Shown here: piece by piece, positions 34,871 through 47,974 of the stretch
Position numbering within the stretch: the stretch's first letter is position 1
How the letters are laid out: each line of letters opens with the position of its first letter
NCBI GenBank assembly: GCA_948474755.1
Contig: CAOLHI010001307.1
Coordinates: 1-64,000, forward strand
Reading direction: 5' to 3'
Source: Ctenosaura bakeri
Taxonomy: Eukaryota > Chordata > Lepidosauria > Squamata > Iguanidae
Length of the DNA stretch: 64,000 nucleotides
The notes under the pieces: model-generated
The model's database searches: none
Seen by the model: the letters and a program-made list of their open reading frames with translations, nothing else
What the model was told of the DNA's origin: nothing
Program-made: the position numbers and the translations under genes

Positions 34871-36171
34871 ATTCAGGCAATCAATTATATTAATCAATTG
34901 CATTGTTAGTGCATTTAGCAAACGTAGATACCAAATTGTGTTGCTGATTTTGAGAGTTGTTTTTTTTTTAAAAAAATACAGGTTTTCCTGGTGAGGGGCA
35001 AAAGGGTTCTTGAGGGTATCATTATGTCCACGGCCTGCACTTTACTTACCCTTGCTTTAGAAGCACTGGGTCATAGTAGCAAACTGTGTCCCCCCTCCAC
35101 AGATTTTGTTAGACGTGTTGTTGTTGGACTGAAACTCTTAACATTTCTCTTTATTAGCTATCTTGGCCAGGGCCAATGAGAGTATTTGTCCACCAACGGC
35201 ATCTCAAAGGCTTTACTTTGCCCACCTCTGCACTTAATTGTAGAACTCACATCTTTGGCTTATCCTGCAACCGTATGTGGCCAAGTAACATCAGAGTGTG
35301 GTCAAGATAGCAAAAATTACTAATGAGGAAGAATACACAAGGTAGAGGAAGATGCCGCAGTTTGCTTTGTTTGAGTGTACTGGGAAGGGCAAGATTCTGC
35401 CCCCTCCCCTTCTCTCCCCCTGCTGAGCTAAAGAAGTACAAACTACTTTTGCACTTTGAACTTTGCAGCAACTGAAGACACACTGAGAAAACAGGAGAAA
35501 GAGAGAGAAATTAAAACATTTTAAAAGCAGCTAAAAAATGAGATCACAGAGAATTAATTGGGACTGTCCCAAGTAACTGCAAAGTGCAACATATGTCTCA
35601 TTTTCATTGATATAATGATGGAGAGTATGCAAAATCCAAAGGTCAGCAAGTTCACAGCTCTTGCTCTAAGGTTTTGTCCTGGAGTTGTTGTTACTGAATT
35701 CATTTTATTGTTTTTGTTATAATATGAAATCATGTTTATATATGCACTGTTAGCTGCCCCAAGGGGTCCTTTTTAGGGCAAATGGCATAGCATGTGAACT
35801 CATGCGAGTTGATACTGTTAACCAAAACGTAATCCTGAAGGAAGGGCTGTACTTAGGTACTGTTCTGCATATGAATGCTTGTGTCACAAGTTAAGCCTTT
35901 AATAACAGCAGCTACTTTCTGGTTCACTTTCACATTATTTGACATTACCAAGTACTTTTCTCCAGTTGTTTTGGAGTCCACAATATAAATATGACATCTG
36001 AAAGATCTGCTCGCTTCATCTTTTCCAGCCAAAAATGGGAAGGGTTTTTTTGAAGGGTGGAATACTTGTGGGGTGGAGGTGCATATGTGAGCAGGAGAGA
36101 GAGGTACACACACATTCACATTCAAGTGAGTGGAACCAAAGACCTTGTACAAGTTCTACAATTTGCTATCT
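34871..36171. other. Intergenic, nothing recognised
   Basis: AT-rich with short frames only. The minus-strand frame at 35853-36152 (99 codons) has no recognisable domain. Confidence 0.45.
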
Positions 36172-36306
36172 GGCAGTGGTGGAGAGCCTTAGGCCCTGCT
36201 GTGTTTTGAACTACAACTCAGTAATGCATTTGTTATTGCCCATGCTGCCTGAGGTTTCTGGGAATTAAAGCCCAAAACATCTGGGGGGCCAAATATTCCC
36301 CACCAT
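36172..36306. mobile_element. hAT-like palindromic MITE (CTCCAGATGTT family)
   Basis: The left arm is ggtggagagccttaggccct and the right arm is aacatctggggggccaaata ttccccacc. The core has actacaactcagtaatgca and cccatgctgcctgagg. Confidence 0.65.
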
Positions 36307-37809
36307 TGATATATAGGATCTGTTCCCTCAGATGCATTTTTAAAAAGAAATTAAAGCATTTTCCTTCCTTTCTTATGCAGGATGCTTGTATAATGAGAAT
36401 CATCTAACACAGGAAGGTGAGAAGTAAAGGTGAGAATGGTTTTGCTTCGTCCTTCCCCTATTCGCTTGTAGAATATTATCTTTCATGCTGCCTGCACTTT
36501 CATTCAGAGCAATCAGTGTAAAGAATCGAAGGCCAAATATCCAGAAAATGTAATGAATGGGTACATACAAATTCTATAATTTGGTCATGCAGCCATGGAC
36601 CTATCTCTAAGTGGCTGATATCATTAGATAGCACTCTTCAGTTTTATTTTCAGATGTGAAATAGGTTAGTAGGGTACCGTGAATGGAAAAAAAGTGGGGA
36701 AGATAAAATCCCACCATGCCATTTTAGCATCTCCCATGTCACACACCTTCCCCATTTTGGTCCACATTTGTCAATGGCAGCCCCAGAAGGCTCCAGGCCA
36801 AGTCAAAATGGACCAATTTGGGCTATGTTTGCCTACCCCAGTCTGTTTAAGATGGGCAATGGGACTTTTTTTTTCAAAACCAGAAGTGACAGGAAGACTG
36901 AGAATGGTGGGTGTGCTTCTCTAAGGTACACACTGTTAGTGATGGGGCTCCCCAATCCCTGGAAATTTTCCATTCCTGAAAAAGAACGATGTCTCATGAA
37001 TATTGGAAGTATTATCTACTATAGAAAAATCAAAGTTTGTGAGTGACTTTGTCGGTTTGTCTGTGTCAAGCAGTCGAACACCTCATATGATTGGCTGTGT
37101 GAGGTGAAAAGACCTCATATGATTGGCGGGCTGTGAAGATTCTGTGGAATCCTGGGGTCAGCAGATCAGGGAGGGGCCTTTAGAATGAAATTTCCTGCAA
37201 ATTAACCAGATAAGGGGAACTAGACAGTCAGAAATAACAAGCCTGGTTGCAGCCAACAGATGGGGATCGGTTAAAGATCTATTCACATCATCTCAGTAAC
37301 CAAAGATGCTCTCTTTCAAGTGCTCTGTTTTCTCAGACTTTCCAAGTGCTTTTTGTATACTTTTAAGTATTGGTCTTCTATATGATGGCTTATATTTAAT
37401 TTGTGGCTCTACACATTTGCAATTTATTTTTTTAAAAATATAAAATCCTGCTGGGAGACATTTCCATGGTAGGTGGCATAAGATGTTTCAAATAAATAAA
37501 GAGCATCAAGTAGATGAAAGAAGTAGCTAAAACTGGGAGTATAGATTATACTGCTATTGCATTGCCATGTATATTTTAGTTTGTTCTCTTTTCTCTCGCT
37601 CCATGCACATACACACACACAAAAGGAGAAAAAGCTGGCAGTGGGAAGTGAAGTGTGTACGTGTATGTTTGATCCAAGTATAGTCTAATGTGGTGCAAAA
37701 GAGGACAAGATCATTGCATCTGTGTCCCATCAACTTTCCCAAACTAGAATGCTTTAATATAAAATGAATTCCAGAGAGAACTGAAATTCCCGTTTTCTGT
37801 CTTCATTTT
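36307..37809. other. Intergenic, nothing recognised
   Basis: No exon or full repeat. A small family A-like scrap (gtggaatcctggggtcag) is at 37142-37160. Confidence 0.45.
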
Positions 37810-37819
37810 TAAAAAGATG

Positions 37820-38233
37820 AAAGTTCTAAAAACCATGCCCTATGAGGATTGGCTTAGGGAGCTAGGTATGTTTAGCCTAGCGAAAAGAAGATGAGGTTGA
37901 CATGATAGACATGTTTAAATATTTGAAGTGATGTCATATGGAGATGGAGCAAGCTTGTTTTCTGCTGCTCCAGAGCCTAGGAAACAGAACAATGGATTCA
38001 AGCTACAGGAAAAGAGATTTCACCTAAACATCAGGAAGAGCTTCCTGACACTAAGAGCTATCCAACAGTGGAATATGCTGCCTCAGAATGTGGTGCAGTC
38101 TCCTTCTTTGGAGGTTTTTAAACAGAGACTGAATGGCCATTTGCTGGGTGTCCTTAGAGTGTGTGTTTCAGCATGGCAGGGGATTGGACTCAGTGGCCAT
38201 TGTGAGCTCTTCAAACTCTATGATTCTATAAAG
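37820..38233 (+). mobile_element. CR1 LINE, short 3' fragment
   Basis: It starts in the block for [22 protein letters not shown] residues, continues through FKLQEKRFHLNIRKSFLTLR and SPSLEVFKQRLNGHLLGV in the frame to 38260, and ends at the ctatgattctata tail. Confidence 0.85.
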
Positions 38234-38239
38234 GTAGTC

Positions 38240-39715
38240 TATGTATCTTTATCTATATGAATAGTTAGGTTGATTGCATAATCAGGACCAGTGGTGCTTG
38301 CTGGTGTCCATGTCAATGAAGCAGTGAAACAACCTTACTTTTAATCCAGACTTTAAAAGGATCCATCCAAGGTTCTGAATCTTATCTCCAAAATAGATTC
38401 AGCACTTTGGGAAGCTCCTTACAGTTATGCCTCACTGCCCTGCGAGCAAGCAACTACCATTGATTATGACTTTGCTACTATGCTTCCCCTGACATTTCAT
38501 GAGTGCACAGTGATTGCTGAACATGCTTATTCTTCTGCAAATTATACTGGCACACTGTTAGTGACATATTCATGTTTTATGAGTCTGGAGGCCCTTGTCT
38601 TGAAGGGGCACAAGATTATATTCTCTAGCTTCTTGGTTTTGTCCAAAATTATCCCCCAAAGATTATCCAAGTCCTTTGCAGTGGAGGGAGGGAGGTGATT
38701 GCGCAGTGAGGATTCCTCTCATCCCCTTGCAGTTTCTGCATGTGAAAAAGGCAAAGGAACAGCAGTGTCATCACTACTTTCTCTCTCTCTCTCCCCCTCT
38801 CTCTCACACACACTCACACACAGATACAACATACATAGAGACAGGATGAGAGGCCATCCCAGCTACACCTTTGCCTCCCTCCTCCCTCCTCCTCCAGCTC
38901 TTTAATGGTCAGAGCAGCAGCCTCATGGGGCTCGGTTGCTGCCTGCAGTGGGGACACAAAGGTCAGGAACAACACATATGGAACATAATGTTCCATGGCT
39001 TCCCTCTAGGATCATGGCCTATATCTATGTTCATATGAATTTCTGCAATTATACTCATTTCTTGACACACTGACAGGTGCTGTTCCTGTGCCTTAGGAGC
39101 TACAAGGAATATTTCCATAAGTAATCCTTCCTCAGTTGCTTGTAAATCAGTTGCTACAGGATGCCTATAACAGTGTCTGCACTTTTCAAAAATCACCAGA
39201 CAACTAGAGAAATTCTTTTTTTTTTTTTTGTCTAATTTTTCTCAGTTACCAGTGGCAGCTGGAAATCTTGGATTGGCTTGTAGCAGCAAGTTTGCTTGTT
39301 TTAAATTGCATTATAAGGTTTAGATAAGGAAATCCATGGGCTCACACAGTGGAAATTAAAGTTGACAGAACAAACATACAGGACAATTTGTGCATAATTT
39401 GCCATTATTTATAGAAACACAGGGAACTGATGCGATGAACAATCTTATGTGCTTTGAATTTTTCTATAAATGTTATGATGGCAGGAAACATTTTAACAGA
39501 TAATTAGGTTAAAGGTGTCTGTGAGTGTGTGATTGTGTCCATTTACCGCCCTTCTATTTTTGCTTCACTTCTAAAATGATAGGTGCCTAGAAATATACTA
39601 CAATCTAGGAACAGAACTAGGTCAGGATTCACAGTAGCTGGGGATCACTGATGTGGAAGAACAAAAGCTGTCATTGTCTTCTCCCTGATGCTGGCCAGGG
39701 TTGCCTCTACTCTTA
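38240..39715. other. Intergenic with a CT/CA-rich tract
   Basis: A pyrimidine tract (CT)n followed by CACA lies at 38779-38822. No exon or RNA gene seen. Confidence 0.45.
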
Positions 39716-39878
39716 GGCCATTTCCGCACTACACTGTTTTAGCGCTATTATTCCACTTTCAACATTTTATGGAATCTTAGGGTTTGCAGTTACGGGAGGG
39801 GCCTATGCAAACCCCAGAATTCCATAGGATGTTGAAAGTGGAATAATAGCACTATAACAGTGTAGGGCAGAAAGGCCC
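39716..39878. mobile_element. Palindromic MITE, family A, TTA flanks
   Basis: GGCCATTTCCGCACTACACTG at the left, inverse at the right. TTA at 39713-39715 and 39879-39881. The arms are near perfect. Confidence 0.82.
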
Positions 39879-39881
39879 TTA

Positions 39882-40626
39882 GCCAGAGAGTGGTGACTAC
39901 TTCAAAAAACAATGCAGGGAGGGCAGGTAGACAGTGGTCATAGCCCTCTTGTTCCTTCTGAACTCTCCAGCTGATGCCTTGTGTCAGAGATCAACACTTT
40001 CTATACCACAAGTATTTCCTAGCCCCTCCCATAACTATCCTAAAGCCAGATGGGGTAGAGGATATTATCCTATTGCCAGCACTAAAAGTTCAACTGCCAG
40101 TCCAGTCACCTTCTGGTGAGTGGGCACCATGTTGCCCTTTGTCTGTGTGGGCCAATCCTGATGCTTTCATTGTTCATGCTTTTGCAGGTTCTATTTCTAA
40201 AGCTGCCCCCTCATCTATCAACAAAAGAATTGCAAGGATCCATCGTAATGAGTCCTGGAGTGGCTTTGTGTGAGAGTTTTGTTCTTATCATATTTATTGA
40301 ATTCTTTAGCTTATTCATGTATAATTTTTGTTTAGTATTTACTCAAAGCACATCTTTCCAATATAATAGGGGAAATATATTTTAGGAGTTTACTACTGGG
40401 GACTTTCAACAAAATGTTGCAGTGTATTGTCAACCTCTAATGGGAATATTTCTTTCAAGTTCTCAAATGCCACCGTATGAGAGAAGTGTTGTAGCAATAT
40501 TTGGAGCTCAAATGTTGTGTGTAATGAATTATTTCCATCCGTCTGAAGCCTTTTCCACTGTACTATGTATAGTATTAAAATACTTCATTGCTATATATTG
40601 AAGTAAAGAATTTTTATATATTGGAG
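39882..40626. other. Intergenic, nothing recognised
   Basis: Short overlapping open frames only. No domain or repeat recognised. Confidence 0.45.
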
Positions 40627-41012
40627 TCAGGAAGTTTTTTTTAAAGTTTTTTTTTATTATTAAAAAATAAATTTTATTATATAACAATAATTTCATACAT
40701 ACAATATTAACAACATACAACCCTACTCATCTACTCTCATACAAAAACATATAATACTACAGTCACAGTGGTCGATACATAATAATATTGCACCTGTGTT
40801 ACACTGCTTCTTGAATCTCCATCTGTGATCTATACTAGCAACAACTAAACATACACTAAACCACAGTAGTCTGCCATATCCCTCCACATACAAACCTTAA
40901 TACATACCTAGCGTTCTTCTTCCAAACATACTTAGACTTCATTTGTAATGGCCGTTGGGTGCCATATTCGTCTTCTCCTATTCCTCCTGCTCAACTTTTA
41001 TTATGACTCTTA

Positions 41013-41619
41013 GGCCTTTTTCGCATGGGCCTTTGCTCGCGCGACAGCCCTGTGAGCCTCGCGGGAGTGGGACCGTCGCTCCGCACGACGCACTCCCACT
41101 TCCGCCCAGCTCACGGGGCTGAAGCGGCGCGAGCGCGGGTTTTTTGATTTTCGTGTCCAAGCGAAAATCACCCCGCGCTCGCGCAACGCTCCCGGCGCAC
41201 ACCCGCACTTACCTTTCGTGCGGAGCCTCCGGGAGCCGGCCGGGTCGCGCTTCCTTCCCTCCGCCCCTGCGGAAGGAAGGAGCGGGGTGGGGAGGTAGCA
41301 CAACGGACGCGACACCCGCTTCGCGCACGCATGCGTGCGGGGGGAACGTGACACCGCCCGCCTCGCGCGCGCGGGGGGTGGAATCCGGCGCGCGCGGGGG
41401 GAGGAATCTGGTGCGCGCGGGGGGAGGAATCTGGCGCGACGCCGCCCGCTTTGCACGGGGGGAGGGCGGCTTGCGCGGCAAGCCTCCTTCGGTGCCGCTT
41501 CCCCGCTGGTTCCTTTGCCTGCGGAAGGAAGGAGGGGGAAGCGGCAGCCTCCCGGAGGAGCCTTCTTGCGCTTGCCGGCCTCCCCCGCTTGCGCTAGAAG
41601 CCTCAGTGCGAAAAGGGCC
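41013..41619. mobile_element. GC-rich MITE family B, 607 bp, TSD TTA
   Basis: Ends GGCCTTTTTCGCA and TGCGAAAAGGGCC, flanked by TTA (41010-41012 and 41620-41622). The interior is extremely CpG-rich, with repeated GCGCGCGGGGGGAGGAATCT units near 41385-41435 and a gattttcg/cgaaaatc hairpin near 41145-41170. Open frames of up to 159 codons on both strands are due to composition. Confidence 0.85.
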
Positions 41620-41914
41620 TTAATTTTACTGCAGTATCTGCACTCTATTCTACTACTATCTTACCTTCCCTCTTTACGTATAATATGTCTCCATTTTACA
41701 GCTTTTCCTCTATATTCCTCTACTCTTATTATCATTTACTACTCTGGTTAAATCTAGTCTGAACTCTACTTTCTGATCTTATTAGAGCACATTACTCTAT
41801 CCTATTCTTAATCTTAAAAATTTAACTTAATGTCACCTACCCCACTTTATTCACTCATGAACTATCTCTGTATCTTACTCTCTTCCCTCCTAACCTGTCC
41901 TCCTCCAAATGTGA

Positions 41915-42704
41915 TTAATCGTACAGCCCTATCAGGGCATAATCTCCCCATTTTTCTTTCCACATCGGATTCAGAATCTCCCATTCTTGGATAAATGTTT
42001 CTTTCGATTTACCCTGTAACATTAAAGTTAATTTATCCATCTCGGCTAATTCATAAATTTTATATATCCAATCTTCTAGTAATGGTATATCCTCAACCTT
42101 CCAGTATTTTGCATATATAATTCTCGCTGCATAAATCATGTAACATAATATTCTTGAAATTTTTCTCTTGACTTTCGGGTCTATCCCATCCAAAGTGTTT
42201 AAATAAATATATCTCTGGGGACATCACAAGCTTAATCTTTAAGAATTTTTCTATCTGCTCATGTATTTGTGTCCAAATTTTTTTAGCTTTTTTAAAGCGC
42301 CACCACATATGAAAGAACGAACCAACCCCCTGACATTTCCAGCATTTAGTTATTTTCTTATTTTTATACATTTTAGAGATTCGAACTGAAGTTAAGTACC
42401 ATCTATAGTACATCTTTAAAAAGTTTTCTTTTAAGTTATAACTCCTAGTGAAAACTTTATTGATTTTCCAAGCTTCCTGCCATTGATTTAAGGTTATTGG
42501 GTATCCTATATCCTGGGCCCATTTTATCATGTTGTCTTTTACTGTCTCATTTTCTAACTCTAAGTTTAAAAGTAATTTGTAGATTTTACTTAACGGCCGT
42601 TTTACTCCAGGTTTAATTATAATATCAAATTCAGTATCATTCAAAAATATTCCTTTATCTTTAGTGTCCTCTTTATATTTTTCCACTAATTGCATATGCA
42701 ACAA
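41915..42704 (-). pseudogene. L1 ORF2 C-terminal domain, truncated
   Basis: Two overlapping frames (42704-42093 and 42193-41915) encode the C-terminal end of L1 ORF2. They include NQWQEAWKINKVFTRSYNLK, WYLTSVRISKMYKN, then the Cys-rich KCWKCQGVGSFFHMWW, then WGDYALIGLYD as the last residues. Reverse transcriptase and endonuclease are absent because of the 5' truncation. One frameshift lies near 42100-42190. Inactive. Confidence 0.88.
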
Positions 42705-42784
42705 CCAATGTGTTGTGTAACCTTAGAATCAGGAAGTTTTTGAAGAACAAAAACAGAAAAAGGAGGGTTTCTTTCTCCTGTAAC

Positions 42785-42892
42785 ATCTCATACAAAATTC
42801 TAGGTCCTTCCTAAAACTACAAATCCCAGGATTCCATAGGACACAGCTATGACAATTAAAGTGGGATTGAACTTCTATAACGGTGTAGTGTT
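42785..42892. mobile_element. Family A MITE, right half only
   Basis: aaaactacaaatcccaggat tccataggacacagc leads to cttctataacggtgtagtg. The left half is missing. Confidence 0.55.
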
Positions 42893-42989
42893 GATTCTAC
42901 ACCTACCAAACAGTTAAACCACAACACCATATTTGTTTCCTGTGCACCATACTTCATTCTCATAATTCTCAGCTACATCCAGAGCACCA

Positions 42990-43110
42990 AGCTACAGCTC
43001 ACTGGTAAAGTACATGCTAGGCATGAAGAAGGTTCAGCGCCCTGGCATTTCCAAGTAGATATGGGGCAGACACTTGTCTGAATTCCTGAAGAGTCTCTGG
43101 AAGTCAATTA
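42990..43110 (+). mobile_element. tRNA-derived SINE fragment
   Basis: acagctcactggtaaagtac atgctaggcatgaagaaggt tcagcgccctggcatttcc shows A-box- and B-box-like parts. It is related to 29128-29258 in the opposite orientation. Confidence 0.6.
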
Positions 43111-45340
43111 GAATATATGAGGAAGTAGGTAAAAGACTGTTGCTTATGTTCTTATGAATTTTCAGTTCTGCTCTGCCATAGCTTTCCTTCTGTTCTTTCA
43201 TAGTCTGTCTCCCAGGTGAGCTACTGGTGAAAGTTGGGGAATGATACCAGAATCTCCTTCCTCTTGACCTTTCTACCAGCATCTTACCTTTCACCTCTGT
43301 CCTTCTGTTAAAGAGAGTGAGTGCAAGACCTCTCTGAGCTCTATTAAGGAACATATTCCCTTCAACTGTCTTGATTTTCCAGGGACAGTCGCAATTAATC
43401 CTCTGTTGTACCACTTCTTCAAATGTCCCAATATCGTTCCCAGTCCCCTCATATCCTGTATGGGCACCAGCCAAGAGTGGGTGGGAAGGGACAACTCTTT
43501 CCTTTTGATTTGAGGTTTGCAATGCTGTCTAGGTTTGGAGGTAGAATGATGCATTCAGACCACTTTGTGATAGCTTGGAACAAAGGGATGGACCTGTCAC
43601 GTGCCCTGTACCTACAGTCTGTATGTACCTATTTGGGGGATTCTTGACTCCTTTGTAGGATTCCCTATGGAAAGACAAGTACTATATACTTCAAAGCTGT
43701 CTTGGTTAGGTAAAAATCTTTCCTTTGTTTGTTTTGATTACAGACATATTCATATAAAGCCATGGCATTTGCTATTAAACAGAATGGTGATTTGACATAT
43801 TTGTGTCTCACTTTTACCCCAGGGAGCTTCAGATAGCCATTTTTAACTTCATAGCGACACTGCAAGGTAGCTTGAACTGAAAGCTGATTTCTTGTTCAAG
43901 TGGAGCCACTGTGTTTCATTACTGAACACATATCTGAGTCTGGATGTGATTCCATATTTCCCCATCCTGTCCAATATTTCATCTCTTTCTGCCTTATTCA
44001 TACATCTATTTAGTTTTCAATTTTCATGATACTTGAGTAGGGATGGGCATAAAAATTGTGACAAATATTGATATATGATTTTAGTGTTTGCTGGTGCAGT
44101 GGCCCCTCAGTATTGCAAAATGTCCTGTACTACCCTATTCTGTTGCCTGTCTCCTGCTAGAAGTACTTTGTAAGATACTTATCTGTTGTGTGATCTCCAT
44201 GACCGGTTGCAGCAGCAACAACCAAAACTTAAATCTACACTGACTTCCCTTGTGGGTTGCTTCAATATTTATTTTCTCAGAGCCACCTCAACTTGAAAAG
44301 GCACATGATAAGAACATGTGAGTCTTTCCCTATATTGAATGTTTTTCTTTCTATTTTGAATGTTCTATATTGAATGTTTTTCTTTCTATTTTGAATTACA
44401 TTACCTGAATTCCTAGCTAGTTGTTTGCAGTCTGACTTTTATAGAAATTCATGTTTTTGTAAAACAAAATGAGAAAGACCTTTCCTGATTCAAAATGAGA
44501 AAGGCCTTTCCTGATTCTACCGTGGCTGAGAACTGAAAATAAAGGTGCAATGATTGTATCCCTCTTTCATTTCCATGACTTTATAGGATAGGAAAAGACA
44601 GAAGTGATTAAAACAACAATAAGTTGCCAACAAGTTCCAGTTTGTTTTTGTTTGCTTAACTTTCCTGCCCTAATAAAAGTATTCAGCACTTTCATGATGT
44701 TGAGTATTTTGTGTCCAGGAAGTGATAACAATGCCAACTGGATCTATTCCATTACCAGGTTGTAACATACACCAAAATATGAAAAAGTTAAAGCAGCTGT
44801 GTTATCTGTGTACGTCTGCAGGTCCCTGTAAATCTGACTTTGTGCCAGTCCTGCATAGTCAGTACAAGAGAGCATTCTTCTTTTGGCTTCCACCTGCAGC
44901 CCACAATACAGCTCAGAAACAGGCACTGGTGGGATTCCTAGCTCCCCACCCCTGAACAGATTTTTTTTGTGATACAGCTGAACTGGAGAAAGGAGATACC
45001 TCCCAATTTTGCAGACAGAAGGAGTTCCATCAGTGGTCTTCACTAGGTCATGGTCTATGTTTCCATTATAGTGTGTTGTCCCTGTCAACACACAAAGCAA
45101 TAATTCCAGAGTTCACAACTGTCACATAATTGACAAGTATCAAGCTTGTCATAACAAAAGTTTCAGTGAGGAATGCACACAATGAACACTAATGTATAGC
45201 TGTGTACATGCTAGGTGTGTTTTTCGTGCTGAAGTACCACATTTACACAATATGATTTCAACAGTTATTTCCTTTTTACTGAATTTTCATGCAAACCAAT
45301 TCATTCTCAAACAACAAGAGCATAACAAAACAGGCTACAA
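43111..45340. other. Intergenic, no gene recognised
   Basis: The longest frames are 43034-43522 (minus, 162 codons, partly overlapping the SINE) and 44744-45100 (minus, 118 codons). Neither shows a domain, splice context or homology I can name. Short direct repeats lie at about 44335-44400 and 44468-44515. Confidence 0.4.
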
Positions 45341-46310
45341 ATGAGACCAATGCATAAGCACATAAATATATGCATGCAAAATTTGAAAGCTTCTGCCTGT
45401 GACCATTCTTTGAATAAGTTACTTAATGCTAAGTACCCTGGTTCGCTTCACCCAATCATAAAAGTATATAAGGCAAAGGTGCTGCCAATGTTAATCTTTG
45501 GAGAAATTTGGGGATTTATTACAAATAGGAATATTGAAAGAATCCAGAATAAATTTCTAAGGCTGATATTGGGAGTGTCAAGAAATTCTTCAGCCCAGAC
45601 TGTTACAGCTGAATTTGGAGTGGTTGCTGTTTCAGATCTTAGACCTTCTTAGATTATTTAATTTTTGGATCAAGTTAACCCAAATGAGTGATTACTGTCT
45701 AAATGAACAAGTGCTAAAATCTATAACAAACTCCTGGTTTTCTGTCTTTTCAAAAATGCTTTCAAAGCAGGTCTTGAGCATTGAAGCCATCAGCCTGTGT
45801 AAATCCAATGTTAGAAATATATTCAAACGAAGAGTGATAGATATTAGAGTGCAATTAGATCTAGCTGCACTGTCTTCTGTGAGATCTATGAAATGGTTAG
45901 CAAGGGCTAAATCTCTTTTTCAGGAGGAATTATATTTGTCTTTTACAATGAAAAAAGATTTATGCACAGCCTTAATGCATCTCTTCTTTGAGCAGATGGA
46001 TACTAGCGTGTTACAAGGACGTTATCAGGGCATTCCTCTTCAAGACAGAATTTGTATATGTGGGGCATCTAAAGTTGAAGATTTTGCCCAGTACATATTG
46101 CACTGCCAGCTATATGCTAACATTAGAGTGCATTATTTTGACCCATTCCTAGTTAATTGGAGAAAGTGGGATGATAAGTCTAGATTGACTTTTCTGCTGC
46201 AGGAGGTCAATCACTTTGTGACCCTCAGGGTTGCCCCTTTTGCAGTCAAAGCAGCAAAACTGAGGAAGCAAGAAGCAGATAAGGGTCTGCCTAGTTGTCT
46301 CATGTGATAT
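45341..46310 (+). mobile_element. R4-like LINE, C-terminal part of ORF
   Basis: Two overlapping plus frames (45341-45652 and 45615-46307) give the end of a non-LTR retrotransposon protein. There is YKAKVLPMLIFGEIWGF and IQNKFLRLILGVSRNSSAQT, then, after the frame change, a long helical region and a Cys-Cys-His-Cys motif, CICGASKVEDFAQYILHCQL. This arrangement is seen in R4/Dong-type and related LINEs of lizards. The 5' part with reverse transcriptase and endonuclease is missing. The clade is tentative; that it is a LINE is safer. Confidence 0.7.
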
Positions 46311-46537
46311 TTTTATTATTAGAGGGGTTTTATTGGTGACTTTGAGGGGCTGGTCTTTTCTAATCTGAAAAATTGTTATTTTAAATGCATATATTATTTT
46401 GTATTTTATAATTTTAGCAATTATCGATGTGCCTGTTTGCTGTTGTTTTTTGTTTTTACTCTTATTTTTTATCTGTTCAAAACAGTTTGAAGACTTATTC
46501 AATAAAGATATGTATGTGCGAAATATATTATTTATTG

Positions 46538-46590
46538 TATGACACACACACAGAGAGAGAAATAGATAGATAGATAGATAGATATATGAG
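46538..46590. repeat. (CA)n(GA)n(GATA)n tract
   Basis: Short CA, then GA, then five to six GATA units. It follows the LINE fragment by about 200 bp. Confidence 0.9.
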
Positions 46591-46599
46591 AGACAAACT

Positions 46600-47970
46600 T
46601 CAAGACCATAGTCTTTCCAAGGTGGCTTACAATATAAAAGCCATACAGTTCAATCTCAAACAGTCAAACCATGTCAAAAGAAACATATATATATAGTCAG
46701 ATCAAAGAATATATGATTTCAAATGCTTAACAGCATCAAATATTATATAAACCCCTTTCATTTAAAAACAAGAGAGAAGTTGTATGCTGATTAAGAGCAG
46801 TCGCAGATGGAGCCAGCCACATATTTCATGGGAGAAAATTGTATTGGGAAGGGGCCAACACTGAAAGTTCTCTGTGTCTAGTGGCAGGCAACCTTATGGA
46901 TCCAAACTGCAGATTACTGAGCAGAGTCTGAAGGATTATCTCAAAGCATAGGAAGGTCCAGTTGGATGTATGTGCAACTATCAGTTGTTATTTATTGTAA
47001 GGACTATTTTCAAAGGAATACAACTAGAAGGAAGGAAGAGCTAAAACTGGAAATTTAGCAAATATGTTCAGTTCCAGAATTGTTTTTTTCTTCTTGTGAA
47101 CAAGATCTACAGCTGCCCTACCTGAGTCAAACCTTTGGTCCAACTAGTTCACAATTGGTAGAGGTTCTCCGAAGGCTTTGCTGACCATATCAATTAACTT
47201 CATCTTCTGAAAGATATTGAATCTGGGTTCTAATGCAAGCACTGCCGTGTGTGATGATGTTCTAGGTCATAATATGATGAATTACATGATGAAGTACTCT
47301 ATGATGTGTCTGCCAGTTGTGGCCAGCAATGCTCCACTGTCTGAAACATAAGGAGTCATCAAGATTAGAATTGGGTGCCTATATTCTGTTAGCTCATTTA
47401 GGAGCTTCCACAATGGGCTAAAAATGACAAATGTTTGCTTGCCAGAGGGAGAGATTTTCTTTTTGTTCTGAAGACTCTGGATGCAGCTAGCAAACTTTGC
47501 AGACTGATTTTCAATTCAAGGAAAGGCCACTGAGTCCATACTGCAGTCTGAAGCTTTGCCATCTGTTCTTTTGATCACATTACAGTTTCTGTCTTTCCAC
47601 ACTCATGTCTGTTTATATTGATTCCTAACGTTTTCACTGGGAATCTAATTTTTTGTTTGGTTCCCAGCCATGGGAGAAAACAGCAATGCAGACTTCTATG
47701 AAGAATCCAGTTACACTGAAACTCAAAACATTGGGTCATTTCAGAGTCAGTTATAAGTGTCAGAGAGTAGGAAGTGTGAATCACTCACCCATCTTACTCC
47801 TTTCATCATATTGATAAAGTGTGTGAATTTCTTGGGTGGAAAGAAAATGTGAGCAAGGATAAACAACCCATTGTTTGCATATGTAATGTTTTAAACCATC
47901 TATGATTTTTTCATTGCTAGTATTTATTCAGGGATGTTTTGGTACTATCAACAAGTAGAGAAAGGACATT
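46600..47970. other. Intergenic, scraps of LINE/SINE tail
   Basis: tttccaaggtggcttacaat at about 46614-46634 is the usual tail phrase of L2-like elements. The rest has no recognised feature. Confidence 0.4.
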
Positions 47971-47974
47971 CAAA

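Larger units (their letters stand above)
40640..42728 (-). mobile_element. L1 LINE, 5' truncated, 13-bp TSD, carrying a MITE
   Basis: The low-coordinate end is a T-rich tract (inverted poly-A tail). The other end stops in ORF2. The duplication TCAGGAAGTTTTT is found at 40627-40639 and 42729-42741, which is target-primed integration in its usual form. The GC-rich MITE at 41013-41619 sits in its 3' untranslated part and came later. Without the MITE the insertion is about 1.5 kb. Confidence 0.9.

Noticed and set aside
41010..41623. CpG island with frames up to 159 codons, as a possible promoter or first exon of a neighbour gene such as RFX6
   Set aside because: It is bounded by MITE inverted ends and a TTA duplication inside an L1 insertion. 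The frames have no protein character.
43034..43522. Minus-strand frame of 162 codons
   Set aside because: No recognised domain; it overlaps a tRNA-derived SINE at its end and has no convincing splice or start context.
44744..45100. Minus-strand frame of 118 codons (starts MLCVLTGTTHYNG)
   Set aside because: Looked protein-like at first, but no family could be named and nothing around it supports an exon. A protein database search would decide.
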